Assembly: GCF_011605345.1 (NCBI RefSeq)
Contig: NZ_JAAOXM010000002.1
Span: forward strand, 1,240,001-1,304,000
Direction: 5' to 3'
Origin: Burkholderia sp. D-99
GTDB lineage: Bacteria; Pseudomonadota; Gammaproteobacteria; Burkholderiales; Burkholderiaceae
DNA length: 64,000 bases
Positions 28,056-38,429 of this stretch are shown in pieces. Each line of letters opens with the position of its first letter. The first letter of the stretch is position 1. The position numbers and the translations under genes are program-made. The notes beneath the pieces are model-generated. The model searched no databases, was not told where the DNA came from, and saw only the letters and a list, made by a program, of their open reading frames with translations.

Positions 28056-29651
28056 ATGAAAACCGCTCTCCGGAATCTGACTGCCGCCTGCCTGTTCGCC
28101 GCCGCGGGTGCGGCGTTTGCCGCTGCCACGCCCACGGGCGCCCCGGTGGCGAGCGCGTCGCCTGACGGCGCGCACCTGCCGCCCGGCATCGCGTGGCAGC
28201 ACGGCGACGTCGACGCCGCCTTCGCGTTGGCGAAGCGCACCGGCAAGCCGCTGCTGCTCTACTGGGGCGCGGTGTGGTGCCCGTCGTGCAACCAGGTGAA
28301 GTCGACGATCTTCAGCCAGCAGGCATTCAAGACCCGCTCGTCGTTCTTCGTGCCCGTGTATCTCGACGGCGATACCGAAAGCGCGCAGAAGCTCGGCGAG
28401 CGTTTCAAGGTGCACGGCTATCCGACGATGATCCTGTTCCGCCCGGACGGCACCGAAGTGACGCGGCTGCCGGGCGAAGCCGATCTCGATCGCTACATGC
28501 AGGCGCTGTCGCTCGGGATGACGGCCGCGCATCCGGTGCGGCAGACGCTCGCGACCGCGCTGAAGAACGGTGCGTCGCTGACGCCGGACGAATGGCGCCT
28601 GCTGGCCGACTATTCGTGGGACACCGACGGCGCGCTGCCGGTGCCGGCCGATCGCGTCGCCGAGACGCTGCAGTCGCTCGCGCAACGCGCGCGGGCGGCC
28701 GGCGCGAAGGCCGAATCGGCGCGCTTCGCGCTGAAGTCGGCCGTGGTCGCCGCGTCCGACGATCCGGCGCAGGCCGGCGCGCTGGACAAGACGGCGCTTG
28801 CCGATTCGCTGCGCACGGTGTTGCAGGACCCGGCATGGTCGCGGGCCGATTCGGACGTACTGGTCGCAGCGCCCGCGCGCGTGGTCGCGTATCTCGGCGG
28901 CGGCGACGCGCCGCGCGCGAAATTGCGCGGCGCGTACGACGCGGCGCTTGCGCGCCTGTCGACCGACACCACGCTGTCTTCGATCGACCGGCTGATGGCG
29001 CTGCACGGCCGCGTGCTGCTCGCGCGCGGCGATGCACGCAAGGGTGCACCGCTTGCCGCGCCGGCGCTGGCCGACACGGCGCGCAAACAGATCGCCGCGT
29101 CGGTGCAGGGCGCCGCGAATGCATACGAGCGGCAGGCACTCGTCAGCGAAGGCGCGGACACGCTGACCGACGCGGGGCTGTACGACGAGTCGGAGGCGTT
29201 GCTGAAGGCCGAGTTGCCGCGTTCATCCACGCCGTACTACTTCATGTCCGGGCTGGCCGCGAATGCGAAGGCGCGCGGCGACAAGGCCGCGGCGCTCGAC
29301 TGGTACCGCAAGGCATACGACGCGGCGAGCGGGCCGGCGACGAAGCTGCGCTGGGGCGCGACCTATTTTGCGAATGCGGTCGAACTGGCACCGGACGATT
29401 CGGCGCGCATCGAAGGGATCGCCGCGAGCGTGCTCGCGCAGGCCGACAAGACGCGGGACGCGTTCTACGGCGCGAACCTGCGCGCGTTGACCAAGGTCGT
29501 CACGCAGTTGAACCGCTGGCGTGGCAGCGGCGCGCACGATGCCTCGGTCAGGTCGATCGCGAAGCAGTTCGACGGCATCTGTGGGAAACTGCCTGCCGGC
29601 GATCCGCAGGCAAGCGCCTGCGAGCGCCTGATCCAGCCAGTCAAGGCATAG
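28056..29651 (+). CDS. Exported thioredoxin-fold protein with helical C-terminus
   Basis: 531 residues. Signal peptide MKTALRNLTAACLFAAAGAA with cleavage near AFA. Residues 45-150 are a thioredoxin domain with WCPSC (Cys75, Cys78) and the cis-proline motif HGYPTMILF, like DsbD-gamma or SoxW-type periplasmic reductases. The remaining 380 residues are Ala-rich helices resembling TPR-like solenoids. It probably handles periplasmic disulfides; partner unknown. Confidence 0.85.
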   Translation: MKTALRNLTAACLFAAAGAAFAAATPTGAPVASASPDGAHLPPGIAWQHGDVDAAFALAKRTGKPLLLYWGAVWCPSCNQVKSTIFSQQAFKTRSSFFVPVYLDGDTESAQKLGERFKVHGYPTMILFRPDGTEVTRLPGEADLDRYMQALSLGMTAAHPVRQTLATALKNGASLTPDEWRLLADYSWDTDGALPVPADRVAETLQSLAQRARAAGAKAESARFALKSAVVAASDDPAQAGALDKTALADSLRTVLQDPAWSRADSDVLVAAPARVVAYLGGGDAPRAKLRGAYDAALARLSTDTTLSSIDRLMALHGRVLLARGDARKGAPLAAPALADTARKQIAASVQGAANAYERQALVSEGADTLTDAGLYDESEALLKAELPRSSTPYYFMSGLAANAKARGDKAAALDWYRKAYDAASGPATKLRWGATYFANAVELAPDDSARIEGIAASVLAQADKTRDAFYGANLRALTKVVTQLNRWRGSGAHDASVRSIAKQFDGICGKLPAGDPQASACERLIQPVKA

Positions 29652-29724
29652 ATCCGGTGGCGCTGCGTGGGCTTTCGGGATGCCGGCCGGCGCTTTTCCC
29701 GATACCAACGAGGCCACCGACACC

Positions 29725-30090
29725 ATGCCCCACCTGACGCTCGAATATTCCGCGAACCTCGACGGGTTCGACGCTGGCGCGACACTGCGCGCGCTCAATG
29801 CCGCGCTTGCCGCGTCCGGCCATTTCGACGAGCTCGATATCAAGAGCCGCGCGCAGCGGTTCGATACATTCGCGGTCGGCACGTCGCCGGCGCCGCGCGC
29901 GTTTGTCCACGCGAAGCTCGCGGTGCTGAGCGGCCGGTCGATTGACGTCAAGCGCGAATTCTCGGAGCAGGTACTGGCGGAACTGAAGCGGCACGTCGTC
30001 GCGCCGCCCGGCACGCACCTGCAACTGTGCGCGGAAATACTTGAGCTGGAGCGCGAGTCCTACGCGAAAGCGAGCATCGAGCCGCGCTGA
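29725..30090 (+). CDS. 5-carboxymethyl-2-hydroxymuconate isomerase family protein
   Basis: 121 residues. Pro2 after the start Met (MPHLTLEYSANL) is the catalytic base of the tautomerase-like CHMI fold; the length and the HLQLCAEILELERESYAK ending match the family. The enzyme acts in homoprotocatechuate degradation, but no other hpa genes are near, so the physiological substrate is open. Starts 73 bp after the thioredoxin-fold gene. Confidence 0.88.
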   Translation: MPHLTLEYSANLDGFDAGATLRALNAALAASGHFDELDIKSRAQRFDTFAVGTSPAPRAFVHAKLAVLSGRSIDVKREFSEQVLAELKRHVVAPPGTHLQLCAEILELERESYAKASIEPR

Positions 30091-30144
30091 CCGGGCCGGG
30101 AACGTGGCCCTGACGCGAGCGCCGCCCGCAAGTTCGAAACCCGA

Positions 30145-30408
30145 CTATTGGCCCGTGGAGTACGCGCCGCGATTGCCGTAGCCGGCGCCCACGGCCTGCG
30201 GCGCACCTTGCTGCCGGGCGATCTTCGCCTCGGCGGCCTGGATGCTGGCAGGGTAGAACCAGTCGCTCGGCTGGAAGCCGGCTTTTCTCAGTGCAACCAC
30301 TTCGGAATGAACCTCGGCGCGCGTGAGCGGCGGGCTGGCTTGCGCCTGAGCGGCGACGGGGGCGGCGAATGCGGCCGCGAGGGCGATTGTGCGGATCAGC
30401 GGGTTCAT
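30145..30408 (-). CDS. DUF4148 exported protein
   Basis: 87 residues starting at ATG 30408 with GGAGGT upstream. Signal peptide with AQAQA cleavage, then the DUF4148 core LTRAEVHSEVVALRKAGF followed by YPASIQAAEAKIARQQG. This family is abundant in Burkholderia and usually stress-regulated; function unknown. The 13 residues before the chosen start are rejected. Confidence 0.88.
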   Translation of the reverse strand: MNPLIRTIALAAAFAAPVAAQAQASPPLTRAEVHSEVVALRKAGFQPSDWFYPASIQAAEAKIARQQGAPQAVGAGYGNRGAYSTGQ

Positions 30409-30658
30409 GAGCGGGTACCTCCATGTTTTCGACGGTACCGATCGCATGCGGTGACCGTCGAAAGCAGTGTAGGCCTCGCCCGACGCGCGAAAAATGCCGC
30501 TGCGCCCAACTTAGTGTTCTGCCGAAGACAACAATGAGCGGCGGGCGCGAGCCCCTGGAAGGCGCTCGGCAAAGGGGGAGGGGGAGCGGGGAGAGAAGCC
30601 GGCCGCAGCGACGTGGCCGGCGGGCAGCGGCCCGGAGACGGGCCGCCGCGCGGGGGGA

Positions 30659-32062
30659 TTACACGAGCCCCGTCGTGTAGTACACGGCGATCACGAAGAA
30701 CACCGCGAGCGTCTTGATGATCGTGACTGCAAAGATGTCGCGATACGATTCGCGGTGCGTGAGGCCCGTGACCGCGAGCAGCGTGATCACCGCGCCGTTG
30801 TGCGGCAGCGTGTCCATGCCGCCGCTCGCCATCGCGACGACCCGGTGCAGCACGTCCAGCGGGATGTTGGCGGCCTGCGCACCCTTGATGAACAGATCCG
30901 ACATCGCGGCGAGTGCGATACTCATGCCGCCCGATGCCGAGCCCGTGATACCGGCGAGCGAGCTGACCGACACGGCCGCGTTGACGAGCGGGTTCGGGAT
31001 GCTCTTCAGTGCATCGCTGACGACGAGGAAGCCCGGCAGCGCGGCGATCACGCCGCCGAAGCCGTATTCCGACGCGGTGTTCATCGCGGCGAGCAGCGCA
31101 CCGGCGACGGCAGCCTTCGAGCCGGTCGCGAAGCGCCCGCTGACGCGTTTGAACGCGGTCAGCACGACCAGCACGATACCGAGCAGCAGTGCAGCCTCGA
31201 CCGACCAGATCGCGACGACGGTCTTGATCGACGTCGTGACCGGCGCGTGCACGCCGGGCAGCACTTCCGGCGCGACCGTGTACGACGCGGCGCCGTACCA
31301 CTGCGGAATCAGCTTCGTGAACGCGAAGTTCGACACCCCGACGAGGATCAGCGGCAGGATCGCGAGCGCGGGGTGCGGCAGCGACTTCGTCTCGACGCGC
31401 TCCGGTTCGTTGACGAGCGACGTGCCGTAGCCTTCACCCTTTGCCATCGCCGAACGGCGGCGCCATTCGAGATACGTGAGGCCGACGACGATGATGAACA
31501 GCGAGCCGATCGTGCCGAGCGCGGGCGCGGCCCAGGCGGTTGTCTTGAAGAACGTGGTCGGGATGATGTTCTGGATCTGCGGCGTGCCCGGCAGCGAATC
31601 CATCGTGAACGAGAACGCACCGAGCGCGATCGCGCCGGGCATCAGCCGTTTCGGGATGTTGCTCTGGCGATAGAGTTCGGCCGCGAACGGATAGACCGCG
31701 AACACCACGACGAACAGCGACACACCGCCGTAGGTGAGCAGCGCGCACACCGCGACGATCACCGCATTCGCGCGTGAGCGGCCGATGTAGCGGATCGCCG
31801 CGTGGACGATCGACTCGGAGAACCCGGAGAGTTCGATCACCTTGCCGAACACCGCGCCGAGCATGAACACCGGGAAATACAGTTTGACGAATCCGACCAT
31901 CTTCTCCATGAAGATGCCGGAGAAGACCGGTGCGACGGCGGCGGGTTCGGTCAGGAGCACCGCGCCGAGCGCGGCGATCGGCGCGAACAGGATCACGCTG
32001 TAGCCGCGATACGCGGCAAACATCAGGAACGCCAGCGCGGCGAGGACGATCACGAAAGACAA
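30659..32062 (-). CDS. GntP-family permease
   Basis: 467 residues, about 12-13 membrane segments. Motifs include SLPGTPQIQNIIPTTFF, GGVIAALPGFL and ASGGMDTLPHNGAVITLL, as in GntP-type carriers of gluconate, 3-hydroxybutyrate and related acids. The start is TTG at 32062, seven bases after AGGAG. A sigma-54 promoter and three activator sites lie upstream, and the divergent gene encodes a sigma-54 activator, so expression is probably substrate-induced. A short-chain hydroxy-acid substrate is an inference. Confidence 0.9.
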   Translation of the reverse strand: MSFVIVLAALAFLMFAAYRGYSVILFAPIAALGAVLLTEPAAVAPVFSGIFMEKMVGFVKLYFPVFMLGAVFGKVIELSGFSESIVHAAIRYIGRSRANAVIVAVCALLTYGGVSLFVVVFAVYPFAAELYRQSNIPKRLMPGAIALGAFSFTMDSLPGTPQIQNIIPTTFFKTTAWAAPALGTIGSLFIIVVGLTYLEWRRRSAMAKGEGYGTSLVNEPERVETKSLPHPALAILPLILVGVSNFAFTKLIPQWYGAASYTVAPEVLPGVHAPVTTSIKTVVAIWSVEAALLLGIVLVVLTAFKRVSGRFATGSKAAVAGALLAAMNTASEYGFGGVIAALPGFLVVSDALKSIPNPLVNAAVSVSSLAGITGSASGGMSIALAAMSDLFIKGAQAANIPLDVLHRVVAMASGGMDTLPHNGAVITLLAVTGLTHRESYRDIFAVTIIKTLAVFFVIAVYYTTGLV

Positions 32063-32128
32063 GGGAGTCTCCTAATGGCTTTGGTTGTTGTTCGATCGCG
32101 CGGCGCGCCGCGGACCAGCTCAGGTTCG

Positions 32129-32144
32129 TGCAGGTTTCGTGCCA
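32129..32144 (-). promoter_or_regulatory. Sigma-54 promoter (-24/-12) of the GntP permease
   Basis: Minus strand reads TGGCAC-GAAAC-CTGCA: the GG and GC doublets are ten bases apart as required, and only one of the conserved bases differs (CT for TT). Transcription should begin near 32118, about 55 bases before the TTG start. Confidence 0.8.
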
Positions 32145-32227
32145 TCGGCCGGATTGCGCCGCCGGACATGGGTCCGCCGGAAACCGGCGGGCCCGCGCCG
32201 GTCGTTGTCTGACGATTCTACATAAAA

Positions 32228-32245
32228 CGTCTCCATCCAGAGACG
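32228..32245. promoter_or_regulatory. Activator site 1 of the GntP promoter
   Basis: CGTCTC-N6-GAGACG, a perfect 18-bp palindrome about 85 bp upstream of the -24 element, the right place for a sigma-54 enhancer site. Confidence 0.7.
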
Positions 32246-32307
32246 AAATGGCCGTCCGGCCAGCCCGTGGAATCGGGCAGGGCATTCCCGGACAACGCAT
32301 TGCGGCG

Positions 32308-32346
32308 TGTCTCCAGAGTGAGATAATCCGTCTCGTTCCGGAGACA
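32308..32346. promoter_or_regulatory. Activator sites 2 and 3
   Basis: TGTCTC-N6-GAGATA (32308-32325) and CGTCTC-N6-GAGACA (32329-32346) repeat the same motif 21 bp apart, two helical turns, on one DNA face. They also lie just before the activator's own start, so autoregulation is likely. Confidence 0.7.
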
Positions 32347-32378
32347 GCCGGTCGAAAATACACGGAGACGAAGACACG

Positions 32379-33857
<1,479 letters not shown>

Positions 33858-33911
33858 GCCGATCGGCAAAGCCGATGCGGCCGGACGTGACGCATCGAAC
33901 AGGAGATCACG

Positions 33912-34439
33912 ATGAAACGGATCGGCATCGCAGGGTGGCTGGCCATGGTGCTGGCGACCTCCGCGCTCGCGCAGTCCGGCGACGCCGACGCGCCCGAGGC
34001 GCGGCGCAACTGGTACAACGATCCGTTCATCGCGCTGTCGCAGGACGTGGCCGAATGCCCGTTGCCGCTCGGCCCGTGGATGACCCGTGCCGAGATGACG
34101 GACGATGCCCATTACCGTGCCGAACGCGGCACCACCTGCTGGCTCGCGCACCGCTGCACGAAGCCGAACTCCTACATGTATGACGCACCGATCGCCGACG
34201 CCGTGAAGGCGCACTTCGCCGGCTCCGATCGGCTGCATGGCACGAGCCTGTGGATCACCGTGCAGCGGCGTTTCATTTACGTCGAAGGATGTGCCGATAC
34301 GGCGTTCGATCGGCAGGCGTTGCAACGCGAACTCGAGGCGCTTCCGGACGTCGAGCAGGTTTTCGTTCGCATCACCGACGATCCGCGCAAGCGCTTGCCG
34401 TACAAGGCGCGCGGACAACCCGGTCGTATGCCGAACTGA
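33912..34439 (+). CDS. Exported protein with BON-like C-terminus
   Basis: 175 residues with a signal peptide (cleavage ALA-Q near residue 21). The centre has four cysteines (ECPLPLG, TTCWLAHRC, EGCAD) that could form disulfides. The part DAVKAHFAG ... FIYVEGCAD ... LEALPDVEQVFVRI follows the pattern of a BON phospholipid-binding domain. Ribosome site AGGAGAT is good. Function unknown; probably periplasmic. Confidence 0.7.
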   Translation: MKRIGIAGWLAMVLATSALAQSGDADAPEARRNWYNDPFIALSQDVAECPLPLGPWMTRAEMTDDAHYRAERGTTCWLAHRCTKPNSYMYDAPIADAVKAHFAGSDRLHGTSLWITVQRRFIYVEGCADTAFDRQALQRELEALPDVEQVFVRITDDPRKRLPYKARGQPGRMPN

Positions 34440-34500
34440 CGGCGGAAGGGCCGCGCATGGCATACTCGCGACATTCAAAAAAAGGTTGACGGGAAGAACA

Positions 34501-34773
34501 ATGAAACACATGCTTGCGTCGGTCTGTCGGTGGCCTCGGGCGGCCGTCGTGTTGGCTCTCGTTGCAGGGCTCGGCGGGTGTGGCGGTAGCGCGCCGCTGT
34601 TCACTTCGGACGGGCGTCCGACTACCCAGGTGCAATGCACCGGCAACGACTGGAGCAATTGCACGGACAATGCCCGGGCGATCTGCAACGGGGATTTCGA
34701 AGTGCTTCAGCAATCGACCGATGACGCCACGCGAAATCTTCTCTTCGCGTGCAAGAAGAAGAGCGGTTATTGA
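34501..34773 (+). CDS. Small predicted lipoprotein
   Basis: 90 residues. Lipobox LGGC puts the lipid-bearing Cys at residue 27. The mature part has four more Cys (QCTGN, NCTDN, ICNGD, ACKKK) that could form two disulfides. No family recognised. It follows the BON-like gene by 61 bp, probably in the same transcript. Confidence 0.75.
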   Translation: MKHMLASVCRWPRAAVVLALVAGLGGCGGSAPLFTSDGRPTTQVQCTGNDWSNCTDNARAICNGDFEVLQQSTDDATRNLLFACKKKSGY

Positions 34774-34876
34774 TCTCGAGATAACCGGCTGAGGAGACCA
34801 CGATCGGGCGAAGCGCTTTTCTGTTTGCTGAGAGTCATCTATTTTTCACGAATAACACTCACGGAGTCCCATCCAT

Positions 34877-35176
34877 ATGGCGACCTACAGGCAACTGACC
34901 GCGCAGCTCGAACGGCTTCAGCAAAAGATCGACAAGGAACGCGAAAAGGCGATTGCCGACGCGATTGCCGATATCCGCGCGAAAATCGAGGAATACGACA
35001 TTACGCCGGAAGAGCTCGGGTTTCGTCCGGCAGGGGCGGCCGCTGCTGCCGCGAAGCCGAAGCGTACGTCGCCGCCGAAATACCTGAACCCGAAGACGGG
35101 CGAAACGTGGAGTGGCCGTGGGCGCTCGCCGACGTGGCTCGGCAAGAATCGCGAGCGTTTCCTGATCAAGGACTGA
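34877..35176 (+). CDS. H-NS-type nucleoid protein
   Basis: 99 residues. N-terminal coiled-coil dimerisation helix (LTAQLERLQQKIDKERE), the IEEYDITPEELGF motif, an Ala/Lys linker, and the H-NS C-terminal DNA-binding motif YLNPKTGETWSGRGRSPTWL. These proteins bind AT-rich DNA and silence accessory genes. It is followed by a strong terminator and by three copies of the GGTGAG repeat on the opposite strand. Confidence 0.95.
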   Translation: MATYRQLTAQLERLQQKIDKEREKAIADAIADIRAKIEEYDITPEELGFRPAGAAAAAAKPKRTSPPKYLNPKTGETWSGRGRSPTWLGKNRERFLIKD

Positions 35177-35194
35177 CTCCCGAAAATTCTCACC
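35177..35194 (-). repeat. GGTGAG-N6-CGGGAG repeat, single copy
   Basis: Minus strand GGTGAGAATTTTCGGGAG. It begins directly after the H-NS-type stop codon. Confidence 0.8.
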
Positions 35195-35210
35195 TTTCGC
35201 GTGCCGACTG

Positions 35211-35252
35211 ACGGTGCGAACGGCCCTGCGGCCGTCGCACCGTTTTGTTTTT
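35211..35252 (+). terminator. Rho-independent terminator of the H-NS-type gene
   Basis: ACGGTGCG and ACGGCC pair with GGCCGT and CGCACCGT around a CTGC loop (one bulged A), followed by TTTTGTTTTT. Confidence 0.9.
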
Positions 35253-35780
35253 GTGCATTCCCGGCGCGATTCCCGACCGCGTATTGAACAGCGACGCCGC
35301 GCAATTAACGGATCCCGTTTTGCGAATTCGCTGCGATTCGGCGGCATATCGCGGCGAATTCCGGTAAACAGCGCTGCAATGGCACCGCACGGGCGCATTG
35401 GTTCGCGCCATTCTCGCGGTGCACGCGTGCCGCGAATTCCGATCACCTTTCGCGTGTTTGCGCGTGGCGTCGTGCAATTCCCGAAGATACTCACCATGGC
35501 TCCCGTAAATCCTCACCTTTGACGAAGCGGACGCAGCACCGCACCGCATGCGTGCACCGCGCGCGCCGAGCGAATGTGTACGCCCGGCGCGTGGCGATGG
35601 CTTCCGTGCTCGTGTTACAGGCCCATGGTGCGAGCGTTGACGTGTGTCGAATAGTCGGCCGTTCGGCATATAGGCAGCCGCATGCGCTTCGCCTATGCTT
35701 GGGGTTCGCGTCGATCGGTGTATGGCACTGTCCGTGCCGCAGGCCGATCGGGTCGTCTTTCGTTATCGCAGGGAGCCGAT
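35253..35780. other. Intergenic region, 528 bp
   Basis: No gene recognised. Lower GC than its neighbours between 35270 and 35480, with several GAATTC/AATTCC motifs. It holds two tandem GGTGAG repeats on the minus strand and a partial relic near 35441-35456 (TCACCTTTCGCGTG, shared with the flank of the copy at 35177). The promoter of the Pat-like gene should lie in the last 100 bp. Confidence 0.5.
35478..35517 (-). repeat. Two tandem GGTGAG-N6-CGGGAG repeats
   Basis: Minus strand units at 35500-35517 (GGTGAGGATTTACGGGAG) and 35478-35495 (GGTGAGTATCTTCGGGAA), 22 bp apart, the same period as the large array downstream but in the opposite orientation. Confidence 0.85.
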
Positions 35781-38138
35781 GTGACCGTTCGCCATCTCGA
35801 TGCTTTGTTCCAGCCCAAGTCCGTTGCGGTCGTCGGCGCGTCGTCGCGCGCGGGCAGTATCGGCGCGATGGTGTGGTCGCGCGTGCTCGACGGAGCATTC
35901 CAGGGGCCCGTGTGGCCCGTCAATCCGAAGTATCGTGACCTGCACGGGCATGCGGTTGTTGCCGATGTCGACCGGTTGCCCGCGCCGCCGTCGGTTGCGG
36001 TGATCTGCACGCCGCCCGCGACCTGGGCCGGTATCGTGCGCAAGCTCGGCGAGCTCGGCACGCGCGTGGCAGTGATCGTCGGCGAGGCGCGCACGGACGC
36101 CGATCGCGCCGCGCTCGATCGCACGCTGAAGGCGGCGAAGCCGTTCGTGCTGCGTATCGTCGGGCCGGGCAGCCTCGGCGTGCTGTCGCCCGCACGGCAT
36201 GCCCATTTCGGCGCGCCGGCCTATACGGCGCGATCGGGCGGCGTCGCGTGGGTGTCGCAATCGAATGCGCTGACGAACGCGGTGCTCGGCTGGGCCGATG
36301 CGCGGGGCCTCGGTTTTTCGCATGTCGTCGCGCTCGGCAGCGAGTCTGACGTCGATGCGGGCGACGTGCTCGACTATCTCGCGAGCGACCCCGGCACGCG
36401 CGCGATCCTGCTCGAACTCGATACCGTGCGCGCGGCGCGCAAGTTCATGTCGGCCGCACGCGCGGCCGCGCGCAACAAGCCGGTGCTCGCATTGCGCACC
36501 GGCCGCGCCGATCCCGGCGACGCGCTCTATACGGCAGCGTTCCAGCGCGCGGGGATGGTGCGTGTCGATGCGCTCGACGATCTGCTCGACGAGATCGAGA
36601 CGCTCGGCGTCGGCCGCGTCACGGCGCGCGGCGCGGCCACGCTCGTGACGAGCGATGCGGGCGTCGCGAAACTCGCGGTCGATGCGGTGGCCGAAGTGCG
36701 CGTCATGCTGGCCGACTGGTCGCCCGCTGCCACGTCGGCCGTGTCGGCCGCGCTGCCGCATCTCGCATCGCCCGGCAATCCGCTGACGCTGGGCGACGAT
36801 GCGCGCCCCGAGCATTTTGCCGCGGCGGTCAAGGCGCTCGCGCCGTTCCCGCAAACAGGCCCACTGTTCGTCGTCCATTCGACTTCGCACAGCGCGCCAG
36901 CCGATGCGGTTGCGCACACGTTGATCGAAGCGCGGCAGTACGCGCATCGAGGCATCCTCGCGTGTTTCTTCGGCGCGGTCGACGCGGCGACGCGCGACGC
37001 ATTGCATGCGAACGGCATTCCCGTGCACACCACGCCGCAGCGGCTCGCACGCGCGTATGCGCGTCTCGTCGACTACAACCTCGGGCGGCAACTGCTGATG
37101 CAAACGCCCGAGGGCACGCCGTCGCAGCCGGCCGAGTGCGTTGCGTCCGCACAGGCCGACGCGCGCCGGATGGTCGAAGCCGGCCAGCATGAGCTGACCG
37201 GCGAAGCCGCGCTGCGCTGGCTGTCCCATTTCGGCCTGCAGGATGAGCAGGCCATCGAGCCGGCCGGTACGAAAGTCGTCGATGTCACGGTCGACATGTA
37301 CGACGACTCGAACTTCGGCCCGGTGTTTCGCTATGCCGTGCCGCCCGCGGACGGCGTATCGGCGCCGTTCGTCGTCTATGGCCTGCCGCCGCTGAACACC
37401 GTGCTCGCCCGCGCGGTGATGGAACGCTCGCCGTATGCGCGCAGCACACCCGTCGAGCCGACGCTCGACGCGTTGACGGCGCTGTCGCAGGTCGTCTGCG
37501 ACGTGCGTGAAGTCGTCGCGATGTCCGTCACGCTGCGCGTGCGGTCCGACGGTGCGCAAGTGATTGCACCGCGCATCACGCTGGCCGCGGGGCGCAGCCG
37601 GCTCGCGATCATGCCGTATCCGCGCCACCTCGAGCAGACGCTCGAGTGGCGCGGCGAAACGGTGACGATCCGCCCGATTCGTCCGGAAGACGAGGCCGCG
37701 CACAACGAGCTGCTCGGCGCGATGACACCGGACGATCTGCGGATGCGATTCTTCGGTGCGGTGCGCAGCTTCGATCATTCGCAGGTGGCGCGCATGACGC
37801 AGATCGATTACGACCGTGAGATGGCCTTCATCGTGTCGTTCACCGATGTGTCGGGGCGCGACCACACGCTCGCGGTGGTGCGCGCGGTGGCGGATCCCGA
37901 CAACGAGACGGCGGAGTTCGCGATCGCGGTACGACCCGATCAGAAGGGCAAGGGGCTTGGCCGGCTGATGATGGCCCGGATCATCGACTATGCGCGCTCG
38001 CGCGGAACGGCGTGGATGATCGGCGAGGCGCTACGCGAAAACTCGGCGATGATCTCGCTTGCGAAGTCGTGCGGTTTTGCCGTGTCGACGACGGAGGAGC
38101 CCGGCGTCGTGGGCTTCAGGATGAAGCTGCAGCCGTAG
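35781..38138 (+). CDS. Pat-like protein: CoA-ligase domains plus GNAT, ATP-grasp part missing
   Basis: 785 residues from a GTG at 35781 with GGGAG five bases upstream. Residues 1-140 are a CoA-binding Rossmann domain (LFQPKSVAVVGASSRAGSIG), 145-440 succinyl-CoA-synthetase-like (WVSQSNALTNAVLGWA, ALGSESDVDAGDVLDYL), and 623-785 a GNAT domain (RPDQKGKGLGRLMMARI). In full-length Pat/YfiQ protein acetyltransferases an ATP-grasp domain lies between; here the sequence jumps from HFGL (about residue 490) to FGPVF (about 512), so most of it is absent. It is likely a lysine acetyltransferase controlled by acyl-CoA or a ligand, without ligase activity. Confidence 0.88.
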   Translation: MTVRHLDALFQPKSVAVVGASSRAGSIGAMVWSRVLDGAFQGPVWPVNPKYRDLHGHAVVADVDRLPAPPSVAVICTPPATWAGIVRKLGELGTRVAVIVGEARTDADRAALDRTLKAAKPFVLRIVGPGSLGVLSPARHAHFGAPAYTARSGGVAWVSQSNALTNAVLGWADARGLGFSHVVALGSESDVDAGDVLDYLASDPGTRAILLELDTVRAARKFMSAARAAARNKPVLALRTGRADPGDALYTAAFQRAGMVRVDALDDLLDEIETLGVGRVTARGAATLVTSDAGVAKLAVDAVAEVRVMLADWSPAATSAVSAALPHLASPGNPLTLGDDARPEHFAAAVKALAPFPQTGPLFVVHSTSHSAPADAVAHTLIEARQYAHRGILACFFGAVDAATRDALHANGIPVHTTPQRLARAYARLVDYNLGRQLLMQTPEGTPSQPAECVASAQADARRMVEAGQHELTGEAALRWLSHFGLQDEQAIEPAGTKVVDVTVDMYDDSNFGPVFRYAVPPADGVSAPFVVYGLPPLNTVLARAVMERSPYARSTPVEPTLDALTALSQVVCDVREVVAMSVTLRVRSDGAQVIAPRITLAAGRSRLAIMPYPRHLEQTLEWRGETVTIRPIRPEDEAAHNELLGAMTPDDLRMRFFGAVRSFDHSQVARMTQIDYDREMAFIVSFTDVSGRDHTLAVVRAVADPDNETAEFAIAVRPDQKGKGLGRLMMARIIDYARSRGTAWMIGEALRENSAMISLAKSCGFAVSTTEEPGVVGFRMKLQP

Positions 38139-38429
38139 CGTCCGTCGGCGGCCCGACGCCCGGAGACGTTGCATGCAGTCGATGTCCCCGGCCTTCCGGC
38201 ATGTTGCAGATGTTTTAAGTCAGGAATGCAGAGCATTCGAACCGGTCTCGCGCGTGAAGCAACCGCGAACGTGTCGGTGCCCGTTCGCGACGGAAATATC
38301 GACGCACATATGGCCCCGCGACACGCGTATCGCGGGCCGCGATATCCGACCCGCGTCGCAGTTTTCCACGAGGTGTCCACACGCATTTACCGCCGTATTC
38401 CAGCCTCGAAAATTCGAATTTGCCCAAAA
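38139..38429. other. Intergenic spacer before the repeat array
   Basis: No gene. It contains an inverted repeat around 38318-38345 (CGCGTATCGCGGGCCGCGATAT) and turns AT-rich just before the first repeat unit at 38430. Confidence 0.45.
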
